The notes: a model not told the origin generated them from the letters alone. Positions 45,556 to 56,778 are shown, counted from the stretch's first letter. The stretch: DNA of 64,000 nt from an uncultured Bacteroidota bacterium (GCA_902559035.1 CACEGG010000006.1:1-64000); one strand, 5' to 3'. Made by a program: numbers and translations.

Positions 45556-48087
45556 ATGGATGATAATTTTTCTTCGAGAGTAAAAGATGTTATAACTTAC
45601 AGTAAAGAAGAGGCTTTAAGATTAGGTCATGACTTTATCGGAACAGAACATCTTCTTTTAGGAATGCTCAGAGATGGTGGCGGGAAGGCTATCAATATTC
45701 TAAATTCTCTTGAAATTGATTTAGATTATCTGAGAAAAAAGGTTGAAATATTAAGCCCCCCAAACCCAATTAATGATTTTAATCAAAATCATAAAAAAAA
45801 TCTACACCTAACAAGACAAGCTGAGAGAGCGCTGAAAACTACTTTTTTGGAAGCTAAACTTTTTCAAGGAAAATCGATTAATACAGCTCATCTACTTCTT
45901 TGTATTCTCAGAAATGAAAATGATCCAACAACAAAATTGTTAATTAAACTTCAGTTAGATTATGAAACTGTCAAAGAACAATTTAAATACATGTTAACTG
46001 AATCAAATGATGATTATTCTAACTTACCATCATCTGAAACATTTCCAGACGATTCAAAAGAAAATGAAGGTCCTATTGAAGAAAATCCATTTACTATAAA
46101 ATCTGAATCAAAATCAAAAGTTAAATCAAAAACACCCGTTCTTGATAATTTCGGAAGAGATTTAACTGCTTTTGCAAATTCTGGAAAACTAGATCCAGTA
46201 ATTGGAAGAGAAAAAGAAATTGAAAGAGTATCTCAAATATTGAGTAGAAGAAAAAAAAACAATCCTCTTTTAATTGGAGAGCCAGGTGTTGGTAAATCAG
46301 CTATTGCTGAAGGATTAGCTTTAAGAATTATAGAAAAAAAAGTTTCAAGAATTTTATACAATAAAAGAGTTGTCACACTAGATTTAGCTAGTATTGTTGC
46401 TGGAACTAAGTATCGTGGTCAGTTTGAGGAAAGAATGAAGGCGGTTATGAATGAAATTGAAAAAAATGATGACATAATTTTGTTTATTGATGAGATACAT
46501 ACTATTGTTGGTGCAGGAGGAGCAACAGGTAGTTTAGACGCTTCAAATATGTTCAAACCAGCATTAGCCAGAGGAGAAATTCAGTGTATAGGTGCTACCA
46601 CTTTAGATGAATACAGACAATATATAGAAAAAGATGGAGCATTAGAAAGAAGATTCCAAAAAATAATTGTTCAACCAACAACTGTTGATGAAACATTAGA
46701 AATCTTAAGAAATATAAAAGATCAATATGAATCTCATCACAATGTTAATTTTACTGATAAAGCTTTAGAAGCTTGTGTAAAATTAACTGACAGGTATGTT
46801 TCTGATAGATTTTTACCAGACAAGGCCATTGACGCTATGGATGAGGCAGGGTCAAGAGTTCATATTACAAATATGGATGTTCCAAAAAATATAGTTGATT
46901 TAGAACATAGCCTTGAAGAAGTAAGAAACAAAAAAAATGAAGTTGTAAAAAAACAAAAATATGAAGAAGCTGCTAAGCTTAGAGATGATGAAAAAAGAAT
47001 TGAAAAAGAGTTATTAAATGCTCAAGAACAATGGCAAGAAGACATTAAACTTCACAGAGAAACTGTTGATGAAAACGATATTTCAGAGGTTGTTTCCATG
47101 ATTACAGGAATTCCTGTAAATAAAATTGCGAAGGCTGAACTAAAAGAACTTAATAATTTAGGAAATAATATTTCTGGAAAAGTAATAGGTCAGGAAGAAG
47201 CTGTAAATAAAGTTGTTAAAGCAATCCAAAGAAATAGAGCAGGAATAAAAGATCCAAACAAACCTATAGGTTCCTTCATATTTCTTGGACAGACTGGGGT
47301 TGGTAAAACTCAACTTGCAAAAATTTTATCATCTGAACTATTTAATGGTTCTGATTCATTAATCAGGATAGATATGAGCGAGTATATGGAGAAGTTTGCA
47401 GTTTCAAGGTTGATTGGTGCTCCACCTGGATATGTTGGTTATGAAGAAGGAGGGCAACTAACCGAAAAGGTTAGAAGAAAACCTTACAGCGTTATTTTAT
47501 TAGATGAAGTAGAAAAAGCTCATCCTGATATTTTTAATATGCTACTTCAAGTATTAGATGAAGGTTCATTAACAGACAGCTTAGGAAGAAAAGTAGACTT
47601 TAAAAATACTGTAATTATAATGACATCTAACTTAGGTGCTAGACAAGTTAAAGATTTTGGAAATGGTGTTGGATTTGGCACTGAATCTATGAAATCGCAA
47701 GAAGCTAAAAACATTAAGAGTACAATCGAAAAATCTCTAAAAAAAGCTTTTTCTCCTGAGTTTTTAAATAGAGTTGATGAAATAGTAGTTTTTAATAGTT
47801 TAGAGAAAAATGATCTTAAAAAAATCATTAATATAGAATTAGAGAAATTAAAGAAAAGACTAAATGAACTAGGATATGAAATTAAAATATCAGCTAAAGC
47901 CTTAAGCTTTTTATGTGAAAAAGGTTTTGATAAAAAATATGGTGCTAGACCACTCAAACGAGCAATTCAAAACTATGTTGAAGATCTAATAGCTGAAGAA
48001 ATAGTTAAGTCAAATATTAAAGAAGGTAATAAATTCAAAATTGATTGTAATAAAAACAATACAGAATTAAATATTATCAAAATTTAA
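45556..48087 (+). CDS. clpC: ClpC-type AAA+ unfoldase/chaperone
   Basis: An 843-residue protein. The ATG at 45556 is chosen over a TTG at 45526 because homologues begin with MDDNFSSRVKDVI. It contains two Clp N-terminal repeats (about 15-140), AAA1 with Walker A GEPGVGKS (about 241-248), a UVR-like middle segment (YEEAAKLRDDEKRIEKELL) that separates ClpC from ClpB, and AAA2 with Walker A GQTGVGKT (about 578-585) and a ClpP-binding-type loop region. It unfolds proteins for ClpP or refolds them during stress. It is a single-gene unit between gyrA and the threonine operon. Confidence 0.96.
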   Translation: MDDNFSSRVKDVITYSKEEALRLGHDFIGTEHLLLGMLRDGGGKAINILNSLEIDLDYLRKKVEILSPPNPINDFNQNHKKNLHLTRQAERALKTTFLEAKLFQGKSINTAHLLLCILRNENDPTTKLLIKLQLDYETVKEQFKYMLTESNDDYSNLPSSETFPDDSKENEGPIEENPFTIKSESKSKVKSKTPVLDNFGRDLTAFANSGKLDPVIGREKEIERVSQILSRRKKNNPLLIGEPGVGKSAIAEGLALRIIEKKVSRILYNKRVVTLDLASIVAGTKYRGQFEERMKAVMNEIEKNDDIILFIDEIHTIVGAGGATGSLDASNMFKPALARGEIQCIGATTLDEYRQYIEKDGALERRFQKIIVQPTTVDETLEILRNIKDQYESHHNVNFTDKALEACVKLTDRYVSDRFLPDKAIDAMDEAGSRVHITNMDVPKNIVDLEHSLEEVRNKKNEVVKKQKYEEAAKLRDDEKRIEKELLNAQEQWQEDIKLHRETVDENDISEVVSMITGIPVNKIAKAELKELNNLGNNISGKVIGQEEAVNKVVKAIQRNRAGIKDPNKPIGSFIFLGQTGVGKTQLAKILSSELFNGSDSLIRIDMSEYMEKFAVSRLIGAPPGYVGYEEGGQLTEKVRRKPYSVILLDEVEKAHPDIFNMLLQVLDEGSLTDSLGRKVDFKNTVIIMTSNLGARQVKDFGNGVGFGTESMKSQEAKNIKSTIEKSLKKAFSPEFLNRVDEIVVFNSLEKNDLKKIINIELEKLKKRLNELGYEIKISAKALSFLCEKGFDKKYGARPLKRAIQNYVEDLIAEEIVKSNIKEGNKFKIDCNKNNTELNIIKI

Positions 48088-48234
48088 TTGATATTAATTG
48101 TTTTTATTGACAAATAAGTATAAATATCTCATCTCAATACTTTTTTCATAATACATTTAAAAAAAACACTTTTTTTATTCAATAAAATATATGGTTAGTA
48201 TACTTTTACACACTAATCATGTATTCATTTTTAA

Positions 48235-50675
48235 ATGAAAGTTTTAAAATTTGGTGGTTCCTCAATCTCTAGTGCTAAAAACATTGAAAATGTTTTTAAT
48301 ATTATAAAAAGCTATGAATCAAATATTGTGGTTGTTTTCTCTGCTTTTGGAAAAACAACTGATGATTTAATAAAGTGTGGAAAATTAGCAAGCAAAAGAG
48401 ACAATAATTATAAAAATGTATTAAAATCTATTTTAGAAAATCACCTTAATATATGCAAAGAGTTGTTTGAGGTTAAAAATCAAACTGAGATTTTAAGTTA
48501 CGTTCAAAAACACTTTAATGATTTAGGCAGTCTAATTGAAGGGGTTTATAATCTCAAGGAATTTAGCAAAAAAACATATGACACTATTTCAGGATTTGGA
48601 GAGTTGTTATCCTACTACGTAATTGGTAAGCTAGGACTACAAAGAGGATTAGATTTAGAATTAAAAGATTCTAGAGAAATTATTACAACTCAACTAATTA
48701 AACTTGGATCAATTCAAATTGATTATAGTTTAACAGAAAGAAAATGGAAAGATTTTTCTGAAAAAACAAAAAATAAAATTATCGTAATGCCTGGGTTTAT
48801 AGCAAGAGATAATTTTGGAAATAATGTAACTCTTGGAAGAGGCGGGTCAGACTTCACTGCATCTATATTAGCTTCAGTCGCAAATGCTAAGGTATTAGAA
48901 ATATGGACTGATGTAAATGGAATTTATACAGCAAATCCTAAAATTGTAAAGCAGTCTTTTCCAATAAAGCTTTTATCATATAAAGAGGCAATGGAACTTT
49001 CACATTTTGGAGCTGAAGTGTTATATCCTCCAACTGTAAAACCAGTAATGGAGAAAAATATTCCTGTCTACATCAGAAATTCTTTTGATAATAAAAAACC
49101 GGGTACAATAATTTCAGTTAATTCTGATAGTAATTCCACTGTCAAGGGCATAACACATATTAAGAAAATAGCATTATTAACTATTGAAGGAAGTGGAATG
49201 ATAGGTGTTCCTGGATTTTCAAAAAAATTATTTGATGAAATTTCTAGTAACAACATTAATATTATTATGATAACCCAAGCTTCTTCTGAACACTCCATAT
49301 GCATTGGAATTAAAGAATCTGAAGGCAAAAAAGCAAAAAAATTAGTTGACAGTGCCTTCAAATATGAAATAGAAAATAATATTCTAAACCCATGCAAAAT
49401 TGAAGATAAACTTTCAATAATTGCGTTGGTTGGTGATAAAATGAAAAATCATCAGGGAATCAGCGGTAAAATGTTTAGCGCTTTAGGTAAAAATAATATT
49501 AATGTTAAGGCAATTTCACAGGGCTCATCTGAAAGAAATATAACAGCAGTTATTGATGAAAAAGATGTAAAAAAAGCTTTAAATACATTACATGAAAGAT
49601 TTTTTGAAAAAAATATTAAGCAAATTAATTTGTTCATTATTGGGACAGGGAATGTTGGATCAAAATTATTAAAGCAAATTGATCAGCAATCAGAGTATCT
49701 AAAAGAAAAACTTAAATTAAAATTAAGAGTAATAGCCATATCAAATTCCAAAAATATGCTGTTTAATGATTCTGGAATTAATATAAAAAAATACAGTTCT
49801 TCAATTAATAGTTCTGAAAAAGCAAATCTTGAAACTTTTATTTCAAAAGCGATAAAACTAAACCTAAGGAATAGTGTTTTTGTTGATAACACTGCTAGTT
49901 CAAAAATTGCAGATTCTTATAAATATTTTTTAAAGAATAACATTAACGTCGTTACTTGTAATAAAATTGCTTGTGCTGACGTGTATGAAAATTATATCAA
50001 TCTCAAAGATGTTGCTAAAAAATATGGAACATCTTTCTTATTCGAAACAAACGTTGGAGCAGGATTGCCTATAATAGATACATTGAATAACCTAGTAAAT
50101 TCTGGTGATAAAATTATTTCAGTTCAAGCAATACTCTCTGGAAGTTTGAATTATATTTTCAATAATTACAACCCTAGTATTAACTTCAGAGAGGTTGTTC
50201 AAAAAGCTATGGATGAAGGTTTTACAGAACCAGATCCCAAAATTGATTTAAGTGGTATAGACGTTGCTAGAAAAATTTTGATTTTAGCAAGAGAAAGTGG
50301 AAAGGAAATTGAACTTAACGAAATAAATAATAATTCTTTTATTCCCAATCAATGTTTAGAAACTAGTTCAAATAAAGATTTTTAAATTCTTTAGATTCAA
50401 ATGAAACCCATTTTAAAAAAATATTAAATAAGGCTATTGAAAGCGAATCTAAAATAAAATACGTCGCAGAATATAAAAATGGAAAAGCCTCCGTTGGTAT
50501 TAAATATATTCCCAAGGGTCATGATTTTTATAATTTAGAGGGTAGTGATAATATTGTTTTGTTTTACACAGAGCGATATAAAAAACAACCTTTAATTGTA
50601 AAGGGGGCTGGAGCAGGCTCTGAAGTTACGGCATCAGGAATATTTGCTGATATAATTAGAGTAAGCAGAAATTAA
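48235..50675 (+). CDS. thrA: Bifunctional aspartokinase/homoserine dehydrogenase, interrupted by a -1 frameshift
   Basis: The first frame (48235-50385) encodes 716 residues: aspartokinase (KFGGSSISS at the start, GRGGSDFTASILA in the middle), two ACT-type regulatory domains, and homoserine dehydrogenase from about residue 463 (FIIGTGNVGSKLL). It stops at a TAA straight after GATTTT, while the -1 frame continues with FLNSLDSNETHFKK and ends in KGAGAGSEVTASGIFADIIRVSRN at 50675, the exact C-terminal end expected of ThrA. Adding one T to the T5 run at 50378-50382 restores a full-length protein of about 812 residues. A sequencing or assembly error, a real inactivating mutation or ribosomal slippage could each explain it. 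It starts the thrABC operon, and the next gene's ATG follows the stop directly. Confidence 0.9.
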
Positions 50676-51605
50676 ATGAAAGAGATTAAAGTTTTTGCTC
50701 CAGCTAGTATTGCTAATTTATCATGTGGATATGATATTTTAGGAGTTTGTCTTGATAAGATTGGGGATGAAATTACGGTAAGGAAAACTAAAAAAAAAGG
50801 AATTACGATTAAAAAAGTTTCAGGACAAAAACTTAGTACAGATATATCCATTAATGTCGCAGGAGTTTCAGCAACAGCACTTTTAAATGAATCTAAAGTA
50901 GATTGTGGATTTGAAATTGAAATCCATAAAGGAATTAAGCCTGGAAGTGGGATTGGAAGTAGCGCTGCAAGCTCTGCAGGAAGCGTATTTGCAATTAATA
51001 AATTAATTGGTGAGCCCTACTCAAATAAAGAATTAATAAAATTTGCTATGCAAGGTGAAATGGCTGCTAGCGGCTCTAAACATGCTGATAATGTAGCAGC
51101 TGTACTTTTAGGTGGGTTTACTTTTGTTAGAAGTAGTGTTGAAAATGATTATTTCAAATTAAATACTCCAATTGAAATTGCATTTACTGTAATTCATCCA
51201 AAAATTGAACTAAAAACAAAAGATTCAAGAGCTGTTATTAAAGATAAGGTCTCAATAAAAAATATGATTGAACAATCTGCAAATCTTGGAGCTTTTATTA
51301 GTGGACTGTATACAGAAGACTATGATTTAATTAGAAGATCAGTTAAAGATGTTGTAATTGAACCCTTAAGATCTGTTTTAATTCCAAAATTTGAAGAAAT
51401 TAAATCTGCTAGTATTAATTCTGGTGCTCTTAGCTGTGGTATTTCAGGGTCTGGCCCCTCTGTATTTGCTATATGTAAAGGAATAACAACAGCTAACAAA
51501 GTTGGTGAAGCGATGACAAAAGTTTACCGAAATCTAAATCTTGAATATGACATTCATATATCTTGTGTGAATGATAAAGGAATAAGAATATTGAATTATG
51601 AGTAG
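50676..51605 (+). CDS. thrB: Homoserine kinase
   Basis: A 309-residue GHMP kinase of usual length. The ATP-binding loop is PGSGIGSSAASSAGS (about 89-103), the N-terminal motif is FAPASIANLSCGYD, and the third motif is GISGSGPSVFA. It phosphorylates homoserine in threonine synthesis. It starts right after the thrA stop and overlaps thrC by 8 bases, so the three are translated together. Confidence 0.97.
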   Translation: MKEIKVFAPASIANLSCGYDILGVCLDKIGDEITVRKTKKKGITIKKVSGQKLSTDISINVAGVSATALLNESKVDCGFEIEIHKGIKPGSGIGSSAASSAGSVFAINKLIGEPYSNKELIKFAMQGEMAASGSKHADNVAAVLLGGFTFVRSSVENDYFKLNTPIEIAFTVIHPKIELKTKDSRAVIKDKVSIKNMIEQSANLGAFISGLYTEDYDLIRRSVKDVVIEPLRSVLIPKFEEIKSASINSGALSCGISGSGPSVFAICKGITTANKVGEAMTKVYRNLNLEYDIHISCVNDKGIRILNYE

Positions 51606-52899
51606 TATGTATTATAGAAGTTTAAACGGAAAATCAAAAAAAGTAAACTTTGAAACAGCTGTTAAAAATGGTTTAGCAAAAGATGGAGGGTTATACTTTC
51701 CTGAAAACGTAAAACCTCTTGATTCCAATTTTATTAAAAACATAGGTAATTATTCAAATTTTGAAATTGGCTATAAAGTGATTAAACAATTTATTGGAGA
51801 CTCTATAAATAAAAATGACTTAAAAGAAATATTATCAAAAACAATTGATTTTAATTTTCCTGTTGTTAAACTTGAAAAAAATATTTATTCATTAGAATTA
51901 TTTCACGGTCCTACCCTTGCCTTTAAAGATGTTGGTGCTAGATTTATGGCTAACTGTTTGGGTTATTTTAATAAAAATAAATCTAAATTAAATACAGTTT
52001 TAGTAGCAACATCTGGAGATACAGGAGCAGCAGTTGCAAATGGTTTTTATAAAGTTAAGGGAACTAATGTTGTTATTTTATATCCAAAAAATAAAGTAAG
52101 CGAAATACAAGAAAGACAACTAACTACTAACAAAAATAATATTACGGCTCTGAGAGTTAATGGAAGTTTTGACGATTGTCAAAAAATTGTAAAAAAAGCA
52201 TTTATAGACAAAGAATTAAATAAAAAATTTAATTTAACCTCTGCTAACTCAATAAATGTTGCTAGGTGGCTCCCTCAGTCATTATATTACTTTTTTGCAT
52301 ATAAAGAACTACAAAAAGAAAACTTAGTATTTAGTGTACCAAGCGGAAATTTTGGAAATATATGTGCGGGACTAATCGCTGAAAAATTAGGACTGCCAAT
52401 TAAACATTTTATAGCTAGTACAAATATAAATGATACTATACCAAGATATTTTAAATCTCAAGTTTTTGATCCAAAACCAACTATTCAAACTGTTTCAAAT
52501 GCGATGGATGTTTCCTCCCCAAGTAATTTTGTTAGAATTCAAGAAATGTTTCAAAACTTTAAAGACCTTTCAAAAATAATGTCATCATATTCTTTTGATG
52601 ATATAGAAACTCTAAAAATGTTAAAAAATGTATATGAGGACAAAAATTATGTTCTTGACCCACACGGTGCAGTAGGATATTTAGGTTTAAAAAAGTACTT
52701 ATCTATTAATCCAGAAAAAATTGGTATTTTTTTAGAAACAGCACATCCTATAAAATTTTCAAAAGATGTTGAAGAAGTGATTAAAATTAAACTTGATATT
52801 CCAGAGGAAATCAATAAAATTTTATTGAAAGAGAAAAAATACATCGATATTGATGATTATAGTGATTTTAAAGAAAAAATGTTTGTATTGAAGTTTTAA
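51598..52899 (+). CDS. thrC: Threonine synthase
   Basis: A 433-residue PLP enzyme of the longer threonine synthase type. The PLP lysine is in the conserved GPTLAFKDVGARF motif (about 104-116), followed by the phosphate-binding region VATSGDTGAAVANGF. It converts O-phosphohomoserine to threonine. Its end overlaps the convergent peptidase gene by 4 bases. The start overlaps thrB as in a typical thrABC operon. Confidence 0.97.
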   Translation: MSSMYYRSLNGKSKKVNFETAVKNGLAKDGGLYFPENVKPLDSNFIKNIGNYSNFEIGYKVIKQFIGDSINKNDLKEILSKTIDFNFPVVKLEKNIYSLELFHGPTLAFKDVGARFMANCLGYFNKNKSKLNTVLVATSGDTGAAVANGFYKVKGTNVVILYPKNKVSEIQERQLTTNKNNITALRVNGSFDDCQKIVKKAFIDKELNKKFNLTSANSINVARWLPQSLYYFFAYKELQKENLVFSVPSGNFGNICAGLIAEKLGLPIKHFIASTNINDTIPRYFKSQVFDPKPTIQTVSNAMDVSSPSNFVRIQEMFQNFKDLSKIMSSYSFDDIETLKMLKNVYEDKNYVLDPHGAVGYLGLKKYLSINPEKIGIFLETAHPIKFSKDVEEVIKIKLDIPEEINKILLKEKKYIDIDDYSDFKEKMFVLKF

Positions 52900-55082
52900 T
52901 CAAAAGAAAATTCTTTGGGAGGTTCTACACCTTTTAAATGTTTTACGAAATAATCCCACTTTCTTCTCATCATATAATTACTTAAATCTCCGTATCCATG
53001 TCTCTTATTTGGAAATAAAATTAAATCAAAATCTTTATTGGCTTTGATTAATTCATCAACTACAAGCATTGTGTTTGATGGAGGAACGTTATCGTCTAGC
53101 ATTCCATGTGCGATCAATAGTTTTCCCTTTAAATTTTCAACTAGTAATTGGTTAGCCTGACTGTCATAATTAGTTTTTCTAGAATCATATTCAGAATTAT
53201 TATCTTCAATATTCAAATCAACAGGTTGCATAAGACCCTGCCATTTTTCGCCCCAATCAGCTTCATAATTTCTATTATCATGATTTCCAGAACTTGAAAC
53301 TGCCACATCATAAAATTCAGGATATCTTAATAAAGCACCTGTAGAAGCAAATCCACCACCAGAATGTCCCCAAATACCAACTTTAGTCAAATCCATTGAA
53401 GTATATTTTTTTGATAATTGTTTAATAGCCGCAATATTATCTGGAAGACCATTGTCTCCCATGTTTCCATAATATGCGTCATGGAAGGATTTAGATCTTC
53501 CAGGTGTTCCCATTGCATCTACTGCAACTACAGCAAAACCTAACTCAGCAAGAGCTTGAAAATCTCTTCTAGCAACCATAAATGAGTAATTACCAACACT
53601 TCCAGACTGAGGACCAGGATAGATATAATTTAAAACTGGATATTTTTCATTTTTTTTATAATTACTAGGTAAATACAAAAGACCATAAAGATTTGTTTTT
53701 TCATCTCTAGCCTTTACATTAAACTCGATAGGTTCTTGCCATCCATTTTCTTTCAATTCATCAGTATTGGATGTGGATAGTTGAAATAAAGTTTTTCCAT
53801 CTCTATCTTTTAAAATTGATTTTGGAGCATTTTTAGTTGTTGAATAAGTAGTAACAAAATAATTCCAATTTGGAGATGGGTTTATAGAGTGAGTACCTTT
53901 TTCTGGAGTTAAACAAGTCAAATTATTTCCATCAAAATTGACTTTATACATATAAACGTGATACGGATTACCTTTTTCTTTTCCTCCAGCAGTGAAAATT
54001 ATTTCTCTTTTATCACTATCAATATGCATAACTTTTCTAACCAACCAATTGCCAGATGTAATTCTATTTTTTAATTTTTTTGTATTAAGATCATACAAAT
54101 AGATATGTCCCCAGTTATCTTTTTCAGAGTACCAAATAAATTCATTAGACTCAAAAAGTACTTTCCAATTTTCAGATCTAACACCTGACTCATAATAAGT
54201 ATCAACATTTTCTTTATGTAAAGAATAAACATTTCCAGTTTTTGAATCTGCAATTTGTAAATGTGCTTCCTTATGATCTCTAGATGATGAGATAAATGCC
54301 AACTTTGAAGAATCTTCACTCCATTGAGTATCAAGTAACTCACCTCCTCTTCCAGCAATGTGATCAGTAGTTGTGGATCTCTGAAAATCATTTTTCATTT
54401 TTAATTTTATGATTTTCTTTGATTTAATATCAATAATTAGTCTCTCTATTTCAAATATTTTTTCGTCTCCAGGTAAGGCATACTTCCAAGCTTGGAGTTT
54501 TGGATGTCCAACATTTGTAGTAGTAAGGTACATCTCACCTACCCCTCTGGCATCTTGTCTAAATGTTGCTATTTTGTCAGATTTAGGACTCCATTTTAAA
54601 ACAGGTCCCTTTGATTGTATCCAACCAGCATTATTAGTAGCATACCCATAATCCTTTTTTCCGTCAAAAGTTAATTGAATACGTTTCCCTGTTTTCGTAT
54701 TTCTAATCCATAAATTAAAATCTTCAATGTAGGCTGCTAATTTTCCATTAGGAGATAAAAATTCATTTCTATTCTTCTTAACAGCTTGAATATTTTTTTT
54801 GGTTTCAATTTTAGTTGTATGGTTGTAGTCAGTTTTTTCTAATGACTTAAGATTAATTTTAAAACTTTCAGTTTTTTCTTTAAACCTAACCTTATAATGA
54901 AAAATGTCTTCATCATCCCATTTTTGATATGTTAATACGTTATTGAGGTGTTTATTTAAGGTTCTACTCATATGAAATGATGCTTTTTCATAACCGCTTG
55001 CACTTATTGATGATGCATTATCAGTCTTACAAGAAAATAATAACAGAAATAAAACTAAAAATGAATTAAAAACTTTATTCAT
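52896..55082 (-). CDS. S9-family dipeptidyl peptidase IV-like lipoprotein
   Basis: A 728-residue protein with a lipoprotein signal (LVLFLLLFSCKTD). The first 450 residues form the DPP-IV-type beta-propeller (WSPKSDKIATFRQDARG, GELLDTQWSEDSSKLAFISS). The catalytic domain has Ser574 in WGHSGGGF, Asp in HGMLDDNVPP and His in NKRHGYGD. It removes dipeptides, usually after proline, from peptide N-termini. It is transcribed after the M1 peptidase upstream (2-base gap), a peptide-scavenging pair. Confidence 0.93.
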   Translation of the reverse strand: MNKVFNSFLVLFLLLFSCKTDNASSISASGYEKASFHMSRTLNKHLNNVLTYQKWDDEDIFHYKVRFKEKTESFKINLKSLEKTDYNHTTKIETKKNIQAVKKNRNEFLSPNGKLAAYIEDFNLWIRNTKTGKRIQLTFDGKKDYGYATNNAGWIQSKGPVLKWSPKSDKIATFRQDARGVGEMYLTTTNVGHPKLQAWKYALPGDEKIFEIERLIIDIKSKKIIKLKMKNDFQRSTTTDHIAGRGGELLDTQWSEDSSKLAFISSSRDHKEAHLQIADSKTGNVYSLHKENVDTYYESGVRSENWKVLFESNEFIWYSEKDNWGHIYLYDLNTKKLKNRITSGNWLVRKVMHIDSDKREIIFTAGGKEKGNPYHVYMYKVNFDGNNLTCLTPEKGTHSINPSPNWNYFVTTYSTTKNAPKSILKDRDGKTLFQLSTSNTDELKENGWQEPIEFNVKARDEKTNLYGLLYLPSNYKKNEKYPVLNYIYPGPQSGSVGNYSFMVARRDFQALAELGFAVVAVDAMGTPGRSKSFHDAYYGNMGDNGLPDNIAAIKQLSKKYTSMDLTKVGIWGHSGGGFASTGALLRYPEFYDVAVSSSGNHDNRNYEADWGEKWQGLMQPVDLNIEDNNSEYDSRKTNYDSQANQLLVENLKGKLLIAHGMLDDNVPPSNTMLVVDELIKANKDFDLILFPNKRHGYGDLSNYMMRRKWDYFVKHLKGVEPPKEFSFD

Positions 55083-55084
55083 AA

Positions 55085-56734
55085 TTATTTAACTACATAT
55101 TTTGAATCAACATAATAATTATTGTCGATTTCAATAGTTCCTTTCAACTTTTTAGATTTCCATTTTAAAGTTGGATATATTCTTGATTTGCTTTGTTCAC
55201 CAACAACATGATCCGTAACTATTATATCTATTGGCATATCAAAATCTTCAACAACATTATTCCATTTAAAAAACATTTTACCATCCTCTAATTTATGTTC
55301 TAACACTGGAATTCTAATGTCTCTTAAATATTGATCAAAAAATGGTTTTAAATTCATTTTCATTTTTTTAGAAATATAATTTTCAATTTCTTGAGTTGTA
55401 ACTGTTTTGTGATAAAAATCTTTATTCAAACCTCTCAAAATATTTCTCCACTTTAAATCATTATTAGCTAATTGCCTAAGAGTGTGTAGTAAATTTGCAC
55501 CTTTTGAATACATATCACCTGAACCACCTTTATTAACATTATATGGTCCAATAATTGGTTTTTGATTTCTTATTCCCCTTCTTGTTCCAATTACATATTC
55601 TGAAGAAGCTTTTTTACCAAAATGATAGTCTACAAATAAATTTTCAGAGTACGTAGTGAAACCTTCGTGAACCCACATATCAGCAATATCTTTATAGGTA
55701 ATATTATTGGCAAACCATTCATGACCAGTTTCATGAATTATAATGTAATCAAATTTTAACCCCCAACCAGTTCCTGATAAATCACGGCCCAAATAGCCTT
55801 TTTTGTATTGATTTCCATAAGTTACTGAACTTTGGTGTTCCATTCCTAAATATGGGGTTTCTACTAGTTTAAAACTATCTTCATAAAACGGATATGGTCC
55901 AAACCAATGTTCAAATGCCTGCATAGTTTTTATAGCATCCTTAAAGTGAATTTTAGCTTTATCTAAATTATAGCTTAAAACATAGTAATCCATATCTAAA
56001 TCACCTTTCTCACCTTCATAAACTTCAGAAAAATTAACGTAATCTGCTATATTAATATTTACTCCATAATTATTTATTGGATTTACAACTTCCCAATGAA
56101 ATGTTGTTGAATCTTTCATGTCGTCAACTTTAATTAATCTTCCATTAGAAACATTTGTAAGTCCCTTTGGAACATTAACACTCATTAGCATGCTTTCGGG
56201 CTCATCATACATGTGATCTTTATTAGGCCACCACACACTTGCACCTAAACCTTGACAAGAAGATGCTATAAAATGATTTCCATTTTTATCTTTTTCCCAA
56301 GAAATACCACCATCCCATGGAGCTCTTACTGCAACTCTAGGATTTCCTTCATAATAAACTATTATTTCTTCTTTAGATCCAATTTTTTGTTCTTTATTAA
56401 GTTTTATAAAATGGGCATTACCGTCATGGATAATTTCTAACTCTGCATTATCTTGGATTGCTTTAGTTAACTTTAAAGGAGTTTGTAAATCAATTTGCAT
56501 TACGTTATAAGACTCTAAAACTGTATAGAAAATCTTATTTGATCCAGAGATAAATTTTTCCTCAGGTTTTACGCTTATATCTAAATGATAACGATTTAAG
56601 TCCCACCATGATCTCTCTTTAGTAATAGATCCTCTAAGTGTGTCTTGTCTATTAAATTCAGTTTTATCACCCATAATTCCCTGAGATATTAACATCATCG
56701 GAAACAGCAATAGAAGAGTTAATATTTTTTTCAT
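55085..56734 (-). CDS. Exported M1-family metallopeptidase
   Basis: A 549-residue protein with a signal peptide (LLLLFPMMLISQG). Zinc ligands are His334 and His338 in HETGHEWF and Glu357 in VHEGFTTYSENLF, matching the HExxH-x18-E consensus of M1 aminopeptidases. The catalytic Glu335 is present. The GAMEN-like exopeptidase motif appears as YLGMEHQSS. It lacks the large C-terminal helical domain of PepN, as many bacterial M1 members of this length do. It precedes the DPP-IV-like gene in the same operon. Confidence 0.93.
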   Translation of the reverse strand: MKKILTLLLLFPMMLISQGIMGDKTEFNRQDTLRGSITKERSWWDLNRYHLDISVKPEEKFISGSNKIFYTVLESYNVMQIDLQTPLKLTKAIQDNAELEIIHDGNAHFIKLNKEQKIGSKEEIIVYYEGNPRVAVRAPWDGGISWEKDKNGNHFIASSCQGLGASVWWPNKDHMYDEPESMLMSVNVPKGLTNVSNGRLIKVDDMKDSTTFHWEVVNPINNYGVNINIADYVNFSEVYEGEKGDLDMDYYVLSYNLDKAKIHFKDAIKTMQAFEHWFGPYPFYEDSFKLVETPYLGMEHQSSVTYGNQYKKGYLGRDLSGTGWGLKFDYIIIHETGHEWFANNITYKDIADMWVHEGFTTYSENLFVDYHFGKKASSEYVIGTRRGIRNQKPIIGPYNVNKGGSGDMYSKGANLLHTLRQLANNDLKWRNILRGLNKDFYHKTVTTQEIENYISKKMKMNLKPFFDQYLRDIRIPVLEHKLEDGKMFFKWNNVVEDFDMPIDIIVTDHVVGEQSKSRIYPTLKWKSKKLKGTIEIDNNYYVDSKYVVK

Positions 56735-56770
56735 GTTAATATGTGTTTAATAATTTTATTGTAAGATAAT

Positions 56771-56778
56771 TATTTTTG
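56771..56778 (+). promoter_or_regulatory. Candidate -7 element for gcvT
   Basis: TATTTTTG matches TAnnTTTG, 28 bases before the gcvT ATG. The expected -33 TTG is not evident. Confidence 0.4.

Noticed and set aside
47547-47957. A 136-codon minus-strand frame opposite clpC.
   Set aside because: Antisense shadow of the conserved AAA2 coding region.
48191-48238. A 15-codon reading frame overlapping the thrA start, considered as a threonine-operon leader peptide.
   Set aside because: It has one Thr and two or three Ile, no run of regulatory codons, and the nearby GGTTAGT/ACTAATC hairpin lacks a U tail. A possible -7-like TACTTTTA lies inside it, so it may not even be transcribed.
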